NCBI RefSeq assembly: GCF_018070025.1
Contig: NZ_JAGPYQ010000001.1
Coordinates: 3,782,001 to 3,846,000 of the forward strand
Direction: 5' to 3'
Length of the DNA stretch: 64,000 bases
Source of the DNA: Streptomyces liliiviolaceus
GTDB lineage: Bacteria > Actinomycetota > Actinomycetes > Streptomycetales > Streptomycetaceae
Shown piece by piece: positions 50,662 to 61,491 of this stretch. The notes beneath the pieces are model-generated. The model had not been told where the DNA came from and searched no databases. It saw nothing but the letters and a program-made list of their open reading frames with translations. Each line of letters starts with the position of its first letter. Position 1 is the stretch's first letter. The position numbers and the translations under genes were made by a program.

Positions 50662-51216
50662 CTAGAACAACGGCTCCGGCAGCACCCCTTCCAGTGCCAG
50701 GAGCTTCCGCTTGGTCTCCACGCCGCCTCCGAACCCGCCGATGCCGCCGTCCCTCTCCACGACCCGGTGACAGGGCACGACGACCGGCAGCGGATTGGCT
50801 CCCATGGCCATTCCCACCGCCTGGGCCGCCCCCGGCTGGCCGACGCGCCGCGCCAGATCGCCGTAGCCCACCACCGCCCCGTACGGAACGCCGGACGCCA
50901 GCTCGCGCAGCACCTGGCGGTTGAAGCCGGAGATCAGCGACCAGTCCAGGGGCAGCTCGAAGTCGCGGCGCTCGCCCGCGAAGTACGCCGCGAACTGACG
51001 TATCGCCTCGGTCAGCAGCGGGGACTCCGGCGCTTCGACGGGCTCGGTGGCGAACCGCGACGCGAGCCGCTCCAGGGTCTTGTCGCGCACCTCGTCCGAG
51101 GCGTGGAAGACCACGCAGACCAGGCCCTCGCCGGTCGCCGCCAGCAGCAGCGGGCCGATGGAGCTGTCGACGACGGCCCACACCACCCGCTGCTCGTCCC
51201 GCCCATGGCTGTTCAT
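50662..51216 (-). CDS. ogt: Methylated-DNA--protein-cysteine S-methyltransferase
   Basis: A 184-residue suicide DNA-repair protein that takes the alkyl group from O6-alkylguanine onto its own cysteine. The active-site motif PVVVPCHRVVERDGGIGGFGG contains PCHRV; the Arg-finger region FNRQVLRELASGVPYG and the AQAVGMAMGANP helix (minor-groove binding) are present. Length matches Ogt without an AdaA fusion. ATG 51216 begins MNSHGRDEQRVV. It lies 3' of the GDPD gene with two strong hairpins between them. Confidence 0.95.
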   Translation of the reverse strand: MNSHGRDEQRVVWAVVDSSIGPLLLAATGEGLVCVVFHASDEVRDKTLERLASRFATEPVEAPESPLLTEAIRQFAAYFAGERRDFELPLDWSLISGFNRQVLRELASGVPYGAVVGYGDLARRVGQPGAAQAVGMAMGANPLPVVVPCHRVVERDGGIGGFGGGVETKRKLLALEGVLPEPLF

Positions 51217-51247
51217 GCGCTCCACGGTACGGCGCACCACTGACAAC

Positions 51248-51351
51248 GCCGGTGGCGCGGACGCGCACGGACGCCGGGGACGCGGACGCGTACGGGCGTC
51301 CGCGCCACCGGCGACGGGCGGTCGGAGACGGCCGGTCGGCGACCGGCCGTC
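51248..51351 (-). terminator. Two large inverted repeats after the GDPD gene
   Basis: GACGGCCGGTC/GACCGGCCGTC (51327-51337 with 51341-51351, 11 bp, 3-nt loop) lies 12 nt after the GDPD stop. Further on, a perfect 17-bp inverted repeat (51248-51264 with 51296-51312) encloses a 31-nt loop. Together they make a strong double terminator separating GDPD from ogt. Confidence 0.8.
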
Positions 51352-51362
51352 GGCCCGCGGGC

Positions 51363-52235
51363 TCAGTCCTCGCGCAGCGCCTTCCGCACCACGTCGGGCT
51401 TGTTCGTGATGATGCCGTTCACACCGAGACCCGTGACACGCCGTGTGTCCGCAGCGGTGTCGACGGTCCAGGTGAAGATCTCCAGCGGCTTGCCGTGCGG
51501 CCCTTCGAGCGCGTGGATCGCGGCGACGTATCCGAGGGAGATCGTCGTGTGCGACGAGTTGATCTGGTCGGCGAACCGCGCGTACGCGGGCAGCTCCGCG
51601 ACCGAGGGGGTGCCCAGGAAACCCGTCTTGATGTCGGGACGCAGGGCGTGCACCTTGCGCACACTGTCCGCGCTGAAGCTCTGGATCACCAGCTTGCGCC
51701 GCACATGGGCCGGGCCCAGCCAGCCCTCGTTGCTGAGGGTCTTGAGGGTCTCCCGCTCGATGCCCGGGTACAGCTCGGGGTTCTTGATCTCCAGGACGAG
51801 CTTCTGATGGTTGTGCGAGACCCGGTTCATGTACTGCTTCAGCGTCGGAACGCGAGCGCCCTTGTAGCGGGCGCTGAACCAGCTGCCCGCGTCCAGGCGG
51901 GCGATCTCCTTCGCGGTGAAGTCCTTCACCTTCCAGGGGGCCCGGTCGGGGAAGACCTCCTCCACATCGGTCGTACGGGCCAGGCTGTCGTCGTGGATCA
52001 CGACGAGCTTGCCGTCCTTGGTGCGCTGGACGTCGTTCTCGACCCAGGTGAAGCCGAGACGGGCCGCCCGGTCGATGGCGGCGAGGGTGTTCTCGGGGGC
52101 TTGGGCCGAAGCTCCGCGGTGTGCGATGACCAGGGGCTGGTCGGTGCTCACGGCTGCGTGAGCGAAGGGGGCGGGGAGAACGACGGCGGCTCCCAGGAGC
52201 GCGGTGGTCGTGGCGGCGGCAGCGCGCGCGTGCAT
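51363..52235 (-). CDS. Glycerophosphodiester phosphodiesterase, secreted
   Basis: A 290-residue GDPD that releases glycerol-3-phosphate from deacylated phospholipids. A Sec signal (about residues 1-28, ending PFAHAA) is followed by the TIM-barrel domain: VIAHRGASAQAPENTLAAI with the catalytic His and Glu, WVENDVQRTKDGKLVVIHDD with metal ligands, and the C-terminal GVNGIITNKPDVV. Such genes often belong to the phosphate-starvation (PhoP) regulon in Streptomyces. The upstream GTTGACC on its coding strand only weakly recalls a Pho box. Confidence 0.93.
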   Translation of the reverse strand: MHARAAAATTTALLGAAVVLPAPFAHAAVSTDQPLVIAHRGASAQAPENTLAAIDRAARLGFTWVENDVQRTKDGKLVVIHDDSLARTTDVEEVFPDRAPWKVKDFTAKEIARLDAGSWFSARYKGARVPTLKQYMNRVSHNHQKLVLEIKNPELYPGIERETLKTLSNEGWLGPAHVRRKLVIQSFSADSVRKVHALRPDIKTGFLGTPSVAELPAYARFADQINSSHTTISLGYVAAIHALEGPHGKPLEIFTWTVDTAADTRRVTGLGVNGIITNKPDVVRKALRED

Positions 52236-52512
52236 GCGTACTCCTAGCGTCTGCGATCACGGACGGTCTCAGAGTGACAGCAGGGGGTCAACTTTAGGGG
52301 GGTACAGGATGGCCATAAATTGAATGGAGTTGCCCAAGCCCGATCACGTGTGCCGCACAACTGGGGCAAGGTCGTGATTCTTTGCCGGAAAATCGTTCGA
52401 CCGTTCAGGTGCGAGTCATACTCTCTGCGACAACCCTGGTCGCTGAGGCGCTCCTGGGGCGGGGGCATTTCACGGAATTCCGGGATGTAACAGGGCGGAA
52501 AGGCAACCGCGC
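52236..52512. other. Divergent GDPD/MHYT promoter region
   Basis: A 277-nt interval, distinctly more AT-rich than its surroundings (for example AAATTGAATGGAG and GGAAAATCG). It must hold both promoters. TTGACC reading toward GDPD lies at about 52286-52291. No operator is evident. Confidence 0.5.
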
Positions 52513-53373
52513 ATGCAGGGCACGGTCGACGGATTCAGCTACGGACTCGTCACGCCGCTCGTGGCGTATCTGATGGCGTGTCTCGGCGGAGCGCTCGGTC
52601 TGCGCTGCACCACGAGGTCGATGCTCGTCACCCGCTCCTGGCGGCCGGGCTGGCTCGCTCTCGGCTCCGCGGCGATCGGCTCCGGCATCTGGACCATGCA
52701 CTTCATCGCGATGATGGGGTTCTCCGTCCGGGAGACCCCGGTGAACTACGACATGCTGATGACCTTCGCGAGCCTCGGCGTCGCGATCGTCATGGTCGGC
52801 ATCGGCATCTTCATCGTCGGATACCGGGGAGCCTCCGGAACGGCCCTGTTCACCGGGGGCACCATCACCGGACTGGGCGTCGCCTCCATGCACTACCTGG
52901 GCATGGCCGGAATGCGCCTCAACGGGAAGCTTGAGTACAACACCCTCACCGTCGCCGCCTCGGTCGTCATAGCCGTCGCCGCCGCCATCGCCGCCCTGTG
53001 GGCGGCGGGACAGGTCCGCGGCTTCCTGTGGAGCGTGGGCGCGAGCCTCGTCATGGGCCTCGCCGTCAGCGGGATGCACTACACGGGCATGGCCGCCCTC
53101 AGCGTCCATCTGCACGGCGCCACCAGCGCCCCCGCCGGGGACTCGCCCGCCTCCCTGCTGGCGCCCCTGATGATCGGCCCGCTGGCCTTCCTGCTGCTCG
53201 CCGGCGTCGTCGTGATGTTCGACCCGCTGATGGTCATGGGCAAGCCCGACTGGAGCGCCGCCGAGCAGAAGCCCGGCATCCCGGCCCACACGGTCCACCC
53301 CACCCGGCGCGGGCACGTCCCCGGCCCGCGCTCCCGCCACCACGACGATTCACGGACCCCGCAGAACTGGTGA
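52513..53373 (+). CDS. MHYT-domain integral membrane sensor
   Basis: A 286-residue protein with seven hydrophobic segments and three M-H-Y/F-x motifs: [25 protein letters not shown] and [11 protein letters not shown]. The His and Met residues of MHYT are thought to bind copper or another metal and sense O2, CO or NO. It lacks the GGDEF/EAL or kinase output domain often fused to MHYT, and ends in a His/Arg/Pro-rich cytoplasmic tail, so signalling would need a partner. ATG 52513 follows a GGGCGGAAAGG site. Confidence 0.93.
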   Translation: MQGTVDGFSYGLVTPLVAYLMACLGGALGLRCTTRSMLVTRSWRPGWLALGSAAIGSGIWTMHFIAMMGFSVRETPVNYDMLMTFASLGVAIVMVGIGIFIVGYRGASGTALFTGGTITGLGVASMHYLGMAGMRLNGKLEYNTLTVAASVVIAVAAAIAALWAAGQVRGFLWSVGASLVMGLAVSGMHYTGMAALSVHLHGATSAPAGDSPASLLAPLMIGPLAFLLLAGVVVMFDPLMVMGKPDWSAAEQKPGIPAHTVHPTRRGHVPGPRSRHHDDSRTPQNW

Positions 53374-53413
53374 GAGGACCCCGTTGTCAGTGCGGGGTCG
53401 TACGGTTGATTCC

Positions 53414-55546
<2,133 letters not shown>

Positions 55547-55637
55547 CGCCCGCCCACCGCACAGTGTTGCAAGACCGACACAAAGTGTGCACCGGGCTTC
55601 GAGGGTGTCAGTGGCTCTGCGTAGGGTTGCTGGTCAA

Positions 55638-55653
55638 CCGCAGGATTCTGCGG
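55638..55653 (+). other. Small hairpin in the terD leader
   Basis: CCGCAG (55638-55643) pairs with CTGCGG (55648-55653) around GATT, 35 nt before the terD start. A possible promoter lies just upstream: TTCGAG, an 18-nt spacer and TAGGGT near 55597-55626. Confidence 0.4.
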
Positions 55654-55687
55654 CAACAGGGGAGACAGTCCGAGAAGGGAACAGCGC

Positions 55688-56266
55688 GTGACGGTCAACA
55701 TGACCAAGGGTCAGGCCATCAGTCTGCAGAAGAACGACGGAGGCACGCTGACCGCGGTGCGCATGGGGCTCGGCTGGCAGGCCGCCCCGCGACGTGGCCT
55801 GTTCGGCTCGCGCACCCGCGAGATCGACCTCGACGCGTCCGCCGTGCTGTTCGCCGACAAGCAGCCGGTCGACGTGGTGTTCTTCCGCCACCTCGTCAGC
55901 GACGACGGCTCCGTGCGGCACACCGGTGACAACCTCGTGGGCGGTGCGGGTCAGGGCGGCGACGACGAGTCCATCCTCGTCGACCTCGCGCGCGTCCCGG
56001 TCCACATCGACCAGATCGTCTTCACCGTGAACTCGTTCACGGGCCAGACGTTCCAGGAGGTGCAGGACGCGTTCTGCCGTCTGGTCGACGAGACCAACGG
56101 CCAGGAGCTCGCCCGCTACACCCTGGCGGGTGGCGGTCAGTACACCGCGCAGATCATGGCGAAGGTCCACCGCGCGGGCGCGGGCTGGCAGATGACGGCC
56201 CTCGGCACGCCTGCCAACGGCCGTACCTTCCAGGACCTGATGCCGGCGATCCTGCCGCACCTGTAG
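55688..56266 (+). CDS. TerD family protein
   Basis: A 192-residue TerD-domain protein. Blocks LTAVRMGLGWQAAP, REIDLDASAVLF, VVFFRHLVSDDGSVRHTGDN, GGDDESILVDLARVP and VDQIVFTVNSF-like sequence (IDQIVFTVNSFTGQTFQEV) match the family. The D-x-D-S/A and GDN-(L/R) segments form the calcium-binding sites of TerD. These proteins are tied to tellurite and general stress resistance and are common in Streptomyces. Start GTG 55688; ATG 55700 would remove four residues. The long TerD-type gene and terC follow in the same direction. Confidence 0.93.
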   Translation: MTVNMTKGQAISLQKNDGGTLTAVRMGLGWQAAPRRGLFGSRTREIDLDASAVLFADKQPVDVVFFRHLVSDDGSVRHTGDNLVGGAGQGGDDESILVDLARVPVHIDQIVFTVNSFTGQTFQEVQDAFCRLVDETNGQELARYTLAGGGQYTAQIMAKVHRAGAGWQMTALGTPANGRTFQDLMPAILPHL

Positions 56267-56324
56267 TCAAGTCCGGCCAGCCGGCCCGGCGCCGGCACAT
56301 GAGCACACAGGGGGAACGAAGGCG

Positions 56325-58362
56325 ATGACGGCTGAGCTGGTCCGGGGGCAGAACCACCCGCTTTCCCAGGCCCGACTTGAGATCCGGGTGTCGGCCGGCA
56401 AGCCGGTCGTGGCCGGGGCCACGCTCAGCGACGAGCGCGGCAAGGTGCACGGAGTCGAGTGGGTGGCCCATCCGGGCTCACCCACTCTGCCGGGCATAGA
56501 GGTGTCCAAGCAGGCCGCCGCCGATCACCGGCTGGCCTGCGACCTGGACGCCCTGCCGGAGACCGTGCACCGGGTCAGCGTGCTCCTGGCCCTGCCGTCC
56601 GGAGTGGGCGGCCCGGTCCGGTTCGGGGCCGTCGCCGCTCCCTTCGTCGCGGTCACCGGACTCGACGGCTCCGAGGTCGCCAGCTACACGGTCACCGGTC
56701 TCGACGCCGAGTCGGCCGTCGTCGCACTGGAGCTCTACCGCAGGCAGGGCGCCTGGAAGGTGCGCGCCGTGGGCCAGGGGTACGCGGGCGGCCTCGCCGA
56801 GCTCCTCACCGACCAGGGCCTTCCCCAGGCCCGTCAACTCGCGGGCAGTATCAACGAGGCGGTCGTCCAGGGCCTCGCGCGCTCGGTGGCGGCGCCACCG
56901 CCGCGCGCGGCCGACGGCGACCGCTCCCGGCACGCCGCGGCACCCGCGCTGGGACAGGACCAGAGCGGCTCGACGTCCCCCGGCACGCCCGGCCAGGTGT
57001 CACCGCAGCACGGACACCCCGGCGGGCAGGGGGCCACCGCGCCCGGCGGCGGGTCCGGGGCACCGCAGCCCGCGTACCCGTCGGCCTCCGCACCGGCGGA
57101 CCCGTCCGCCGTGACACAGCCCGCCGGTCCCGGAGCCGGCGGCCCCGTCAACTACAGCCACCCCGGCCGGCAGGCCGCCGCACCCTCCGCCCCCGCCCAC
57201 CGCGCCCCCGGCCCAGCCGGGGCAGCCCGCACAGCCCGTGGCGGGCGACGCGACCGGCTGGTCCATGGAGGAGCGCCTGTACAACCAGGTGTGGGGCATG
57301 TTCGAGGACCTGGCCCGCACCACCGCCGCGTACCGCAGCGCGGTCGACTTCGCCGAGTCCCGCATGGAGCAGGAGCTCGACAAGGTCCTGTCCGACCCGC
57401 GCGCCCGGATCGGCGGACAGGGCGACGCCGCCCGCGAGGCGGCCCGCGCCAAGCAGGCCGAGCTGGTCGACCGGGCCAGGGAGGCGCTCGACCGAGACCT
57501 CGCCCAGCTCACCGCGGAGGCCGAGGTCGTCGAACCGGCACTGCCACCCGCGTTCGCCCGCTGGGACAACCCCTCCTGGCACGGCTACCGCGTCCCGATG
57601 GAGATCCCCATGGCCGTGCGCCTGGGAGACCTGCACCTGCCCGAGAGCGCAGGCCTCAGCATTCCGATGCTGGTGCGGCTGCCGCTGGAGCGCGGACTGT
57701 GGATCGACAGCGGCCGTACGGCGTCCTTCGAGGGTTCGATCGCGGACTCCGACGACCTGCGCCGCCTCGCCATGGACACGGCCGTGGCGCACGCGGCCCG
57801 GCTGCTCGCCGTCTATCCGGCGGGCGAATACACCGTGCACGTCATCGACGCGGCGGGCTCGGCGGCCTCGTCCCTCGCGCCGCTGGTGACCACCGGGGTG
57901 CTCGCCGCGCCGCCCGCCGTGGGCGCCGCGGGGGTGAACGAGGTGCTGGCCCGGCTGACCCAGCGGGTCGACCTGGTGCAGATGGCCATCCGGGGCGGGG
58001 CGGCCGACTCACTGCCGTCCGATCTCGACCCGGCCGAGCAACTGCTGATCGTCAACGACTTCCCGCACGGCTTCGACGACCGTGCCGTGACCCAGCTGCG
58101 CTATCTCGCGGACGAGGGACCCGCCGTCGGGGTGCACCTCATGCTGGTCGCCGACCGGGAGGACGCCGCCGCCTACGGGCCGCTGCTCGACCCGCTGTGG
58201 AGGTCTTTGCTCCGGCTCACGCCGGTGCCCGACGACCACCTCGCCGACCCCTGGGTCGGACACACCTGGACCTACGACCCCTCGCGTGTCCCGCCCGGCA
58301 GCCAGGTGCTCCAGCACGTCCTCACCCAGGTCGCGACCGCCCGTCGCTCCTGGAACCGCTGA
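56325..58362 (+). CDS. Long TerD-type protein, apparent frameshift near 57181
   Basis: The first part (56325 to about 57180, frame 3) encodes a TerD-like domain: SQARLEIRVSAGKPVVAGATL, LDALPETVHRVSVLLALPSG and VVALELYRRQGAWKVRAVGQGYAGGL. A Gly/Pro/Ser-rich linker follows. The second part (about 57181-58362, frame 1) continues the linker and then a conserved soluble domain starting MEERLYNQVWGMFEDLARTTAAYRS and ending LTQVATARRSWNR. The two frames are offset by one base within the C-rich run at 57178-57200. Removing a single base there restores one continuous 678-residue protein of the type seen in Streptomyces. Read in frame 3 alone, it runs to 58436 through Arg/Gly-rich nonsense. It is either a sequencing error, a real mutation or, less likely, slippage. 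Confidence 0.8.
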
Positions 58363-58468
58363 GGTCCACCGGGGTTCACCCGCTGAGCCCCGTCAGGCCC
58401 TCCCAAGCTTTCCCATGGGTTCGTCAAGTCCTCTGACCAGCACACTTGTCCTTTTCTTTACCAATCTC

Positions 58469-58498
58469 TTTACCTTTCCTTGGTGATTGGGGTACTGT
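58469..58498 (+). promoter_or_regulatory. Predicted promoter of terC
   Basis: TTTACC (58469-58474), an 18-nt spacer and TACTGT (58493-58498) lie in a T-rich, GC-poor stretch just before the riboswitch. Transcription would begin close to the first base-paired region of the leader RNA. Confidence 0.5.
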
Positions 58499-58507
58499 CA
58501 TGAGTGC

Positions 58508-58634
58508 GGAGGGGAGTACTCCCTACCTACTGCGACGTACCCGTCAATACGGATCCGGCCGGATCCCGGGGCGTCGGCCCGGATAACCCCGGGCGCATCA
58601 AGCGCCCCGGACACATCGGGTGGAAGAGACCTCC
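58508..58634 (+). ncRNA. yybP-ykoY-type manganese riboswitch
   Basis: The leader of terC contains the conserved yybP-ykoY elements in order: GGGGAGTA just after the 5' P1 strand (58511-58518), CCGTCAATACGG in the middle (near 58540-58552), and GAAGAGACCTCC at the end. P1 is GGAGG (58508-58512) pairing with CCTCC (58630-58634). A GC-rich arm with GCGCC/GGCGC pairs lies between. This RNA class binds Mn2+ and is the usual regulator of TerC/Alx and other Mn exporters. The assignment is by motif recognition, not by covariance scoring. Confidence 0.82.
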
Positions 58635-58681
58635 AGCAGCGACGACGCTGACATTTGCCGTTACGAACTGCCGGAGGCGCA

Positions 58682-59695
58682 GTGGATGTTTCCGTGACCC
58701 TTTGGGTCCTGACGATCGTGGGCCTAGCAGCCCTCATCGCGGTCGATTTCTTTATCGGCCGCAAGCCGCACGACGTATCCATCAAGGAAGCCGGGATCTG
58801 GACGGTCGTCTGGATCGTCCTGGCCGCGCTGTTCGGACTCGGACTGCTGCTCTTCTCCGGCGGCCAGCCCGCCGGTGAGTTCTTCGCCGGCTTCATCACC
58901 GAGAAGTCGCTGAGCGTCGACAACCTCTTCGTCTTCGTCCTGATCATGGCGAAGTTCGCGGTGCCCACGCAGTACCAGCAGCGCGTACTGCTGATCGGTG
59001 TGCTCATTGCCCTCGTCCTGCGCGCGGTCTTCATCGCCGCGGGTGCCGCGATCCTGGCGAGCTTCGCGTGGGTCTTCTACATCTTCGGCGCGTTCCTCAT
59101 CTACACCGCGTGGAAGCTGATCCAGGAAGCCCGCGCCGACGACGAGGACGAGGAGTTCGAGGAGAACCGGCTGCTCAAGGCTGCCGAGCGCCGCTTCGGT
59201 GTCGCCGACCGATACCACGGCACCAAGCTGTGGATCCAGGAGAACGGCAAGCGGGTCATGACCCCGATGCTGGTCGTGATGCTCGCGATCGGCACCACCG
59301 ACGTGCTCTTCGCACTCGACTCGATCCCCGCGATCTTCGGCCTCACGCAGGACCCGTACATCGTGTTCACGGCCAACGCGTTCGCGCTCATGGGCCTGCG
59401 ACAGCTGTACTTCCTCATCGGCGGACTGCTCAGGAAGCTGGTCCACCTCAGCTACGGCCTGTCGGTCATCCTCGGATTCATCGGCATCAAGCTGGTGCTG
59501 CACGCGCTGCACGAGTCCGGCGTCCATGTCCCGGAGATCTCCATCCCCGTCTCCCTCGGCGTGATCTGCGGTGTCCTCGTGATCACCACGATCACCAGCC
59601 TCATGGCCTCCAAGAAGCAGGCTGCCGCAGAGGCGCAGCAGACCGAAGGCCCTCAGAAGGGCGACGGGTCCCAGAAGGACAGCATCGACGTCTGA
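58682..59695 (+). CDS. TerC/Alx family integral membrane protein
   Basis: A 337-residue membrane protein of the TerC/Alx family with about nine transmembrane segments. Key sites are LLLFSGGQPAGEFFAGFITEK, the acidic SVDNLFVFVLIM (Glu/Asp for metal) and the second acidic cluster TTDVLFALDSIPAIFGLT. The central cytoplasmic loop is DDEDEEFEENRL. It is most probably a manganese exporter, as inferred from the leader riboswitch. GGAGG lies 5 nt before GTG 58682. The C-terminal tail is Gln/Glu/Lys-rich. Confidence 0.93.
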   Translation: MDVSVTLWVLTIVGLAALIAVDFFIGRKPHDVSIKEAGIWTVVWIVLAALFGLGLLLFSGGQPAGEFFAGFITEKSLSVDNLFVFVLIMAKFAVPTQYQQRVLLIGVLIALVLRAVFIAAGAAILASFAWVFYIFGAFLIYTAWKLIQEARADDEDEEFEENRLLKAAERRFGVADRYHGTKLWIQENGKRVMTPMLVVMLAIGTTDVLFALDSIPAIFGLTQDPYIVFTANAFALMGLRQLYFLIGGLLRKLVHLSYGLSVILGFIGIKLVLHALHESGVHVPEISIPVSLGVICGVLVITTITSLMASKKQAAAEAQQTEGPQKGDGSQKDSIDV

Positions 59696-59718
59696 CCGCG
59701 TCGGACGTAGAAACAACC

Positions 59719-59767
59719 AGCACCGGGAGCGACGCTCGGCGAATTGCCGACGACCGCTCCCGGTGCT
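59719..59767 (+). terminator. terC terminator
   Basis: AGCACCGGGAGCG (59719-59731) pairs perfectly over 13 bp with CGCTCCCGGTGCT (59755-59767); within the loop TCGGC and GCCGA form a second small stem. TGCTTGTG follows. Confidence 0.85.
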
Positions 59768-59823
59768 TGCTTGTGTGCTGAGCGGTCCCCGGCCCGGGGG
59801 CGCCCGGCCGAGTGGAGGTACCC

Positions 59824-60126
59824 ATGAAGTTCGCGCAGATCATCGACTTCGAGACCGAGCGCATCGACGAACTGCGGGAGCTGGTCCGCGAGGCCGAGAA
59901 GGGCTCGGCCGGACACAGCGGCGGCCCCACGCACCGTATGGTCCTGCAGGACCGGAACACACCGAACCGCTACTTCGTGGTCCTTGAGTTCGAGTCGTTC
60001 GACGAGGCGATGCGCAACAGCCAGGACCCCGGAACGACCAGGATGGCGGAGCGCATGGCGGAGCTGTGCAGCCGGCCGCCCCGGTTCACCGACTGCGACG
60101 TACGCGAGTCGTCCGAGCTGAAGTAG
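59824..60126 (+). CDS. Small dimeric alpha/beta-barrel protein
   Basis: A 100-residue protein with the size and strand-helix pattern of the antibiotic biosynthesis monooxygenase/dimeric alpha-beta-barrel fold: MKFAQIIDFETERIDELREL, then HRMVLQDRNTPNRYFVVLEF and SFDEAMRNSQDPGT. No catalytic residue can be named, so the function is unknown. GGAGG precedes ATG 59824. It lies downstream of the terC terminator in the same direction. Confidence 0.75.
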   Translation: MKFAQIIDFETERIDELRELVREAEKGSAGHSGGPTHRMVLQDRNTPNRYFVVLEFESFDEAMRNSQDPGTTRMAERMAELCSRPPRFTDCDVRESSELK

Positions 60127-60249
60127 GCACTGAACCGGCAACCGGGGCAGCAGGGGTGCCCGCGGCGAGGGCACCGGGCACGGCTCCGAGTTCCGCGCTC
60201 CGCCAGCCGCCGGAGTGCGGGGCTCGCGTGTGGCTGCGACGATCGCTGC

Positions 60250-61350
60250 ATGATCGTTCGGCTTCGGTCACTCGCGACGCAGTGGACGGCCGTCGTGCCC
60301 GTGATCGCGATCGTCCTGCTTGCCCTCACCTGGGGGCGTGGTCTGCCCGGCGTGATCGTGGCCCTGGTGACGCTGGTGCTGGCCGGCGCCGTGCTGGCCG
60401 CGGTCCACCACGCCGAGGTGGTCGCCCACCGGGTCGGGGAACCCTTCGGCTCACTGGTCCTCGCCGTCGCCGTCACGATCATCGAGGTGGCGCTGATCGT
60501 CACTCTCATGGCGGACGGCGGGGACAAGAGCGCCACACTGGCCCGTGACACCGTTTTCGCGGCCGTGATGATCACCTGCAACGGCATCGTCGGCCTGAGC
60601 CTGCTCGTCGCCTCCCTGCGGCACGGCCTGGCCGTCTTCAACGCGGAGGGCACCGGCGCCGCCCTCGCGACCGTGGCGACCCTGGCGACGCTCAGCCTGG
60701 TGCTGCCGACCTTCACCACCAGCAAGCCGGGGCCGGAGTTCTCCACGGCCCAGCTCACCTTCGCCGCGCTTTCGTCGCTCGTCCTGTACGGCATGTTCGT
60801 GGCCACACAGACCGTGCGGCACCGCGACTACTTCCTGCCGATCACCCGGCAGGGGGAGGTGATCGACGCGGACGACCACGCCGACACCCCGACCTCCAGG
60901 ACCGCCCTGATCAGTCTGGGCTTTCTCGGCGTGGCGCTCGTCGGCGTGGTCGGACTCGCCAAGGGCGTCTCGCCCACCATCGAGTCCGGCGTGGAGGCGG
61001 CCGGGATGCCGCACGCCGTGGTCGGCGTGGTCATCGCTCTGCTCGTGCTGCTCCCCGAGACGATCGCCGCGCTGCGGTCCGCCCGACGAGACCGGGTGCA
61101 GACCAGTCTGAACCTCGCTCTCGGCTCGGCGATGGCGAGCATCGGCCTGACCATCCCGGCCGTGGCGGTCGCGTCCATCTGGCTCTCCGGCCCTCTCGTT
61201 CTCGGCCTGAGCTCGACCCATATGGTGCTGCTCACGCTGACCGTGGTGGTCAGCTCGCTCACGGTGGTCCCCGGCCGGGCGACCCCGCTGCAGGGCGGGG
61301 TGCATCTGGTGCTGTTCGCGGCGTATCTGGAGCTTGCGATCAATCCGTAG
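60250..61350 (+). CDS. Calcium/proton antiporter (CaCA/ChaA type)
   Basis: A 366-residue cation antiporter with about eleven hydrophobic segments in two related halves. The ion-binding helices read AVAVTIIEVALIVTLM (with Glu) and ALLVLLPETIAALRSA (with Glu), as in ChaA-like Ca2+/H+ and Na+(K+)/H+ exchangers. The central loop HRDYFLPITRQGEVIDADDHAD is cytoplasmic. The ion is inferred from family. GTG/ATG choices upstream are less likely than ATG 60250. Confidence 0.9.
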   Translation: MIVRLRSLATQWTAVVPVIAIVLLALTWGRGLPGVIVALVTLVLAGAVLAAVHHAEVVAHRVGEPFGSLVLAVAVTIIEVALIVTLMADGGDKSATLARDTVFAAVMITCNGIVGLSLLVASLRHGLAVFNAEGTGAALATVATLATLSLVLPTFTTSKPGPEFSTAQLTFAALSSLVLYGMFVATQTVRHRDYFLPITRQGEVIDADDHADTPTSRTALISLGFLGVALVGVVGLAKGVSPTIESGVEAAGMPHAVVGVVIALLVLLPETIAALRSARRDRVQTSLNLALGSAMASIGLTIPAVAVASIWLSGPLVLGLSSTHMVLLTLTVVVSSLTVVPGRATPLQGGVHLVLFAAYLELAINP

Positions 61351-61427
61351 GAGCCGGGAGCCGGGAGCCAGGAGGCGGGGCTGGGAGCGGCGTACGTACA
61401 CCGGCGGCAGGACTCGCGGAGTCAGTG

Positions 61428-61457
61428 CGCGTAAACGCTTGCGCAAGCGTTTACGCG
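61428..61457. terminator. Perfect 30-nt palindrome between convergent genes
   Basis: Two 15-nt arms, starting CGCGTAAACGCTTGC, meet with no spacer. Lying between the ends of the antiporter (+) and MHS transporter (-) genes, it would form a bidirectional terminator hairpin. It also contains AACG-CTTGCGCAAG-CGTT, which resembles LacI-family operators, and its central AT content is high for the region. Confidence 0.7.
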
Positions 61458-61491
61458 TGAACAAGAACGCGAGCGCGACCGCCGACGCCGC

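Noticed and set aside
52236..52300. Pho box upstream of the GDPD gene
   Set aside because: GTTGACC is followed by a poor second repeat; it does not meet the direct-repeat pattern well enough to call.
57238..58362. Independent gene for the C-terminal TerD-associated domain starting at 57238
   Set aside because: The same frame continues upstream as a proline-rich linker (from about 57181) that joins naturally to the TerD part; no separate ribosome binding site is evident.
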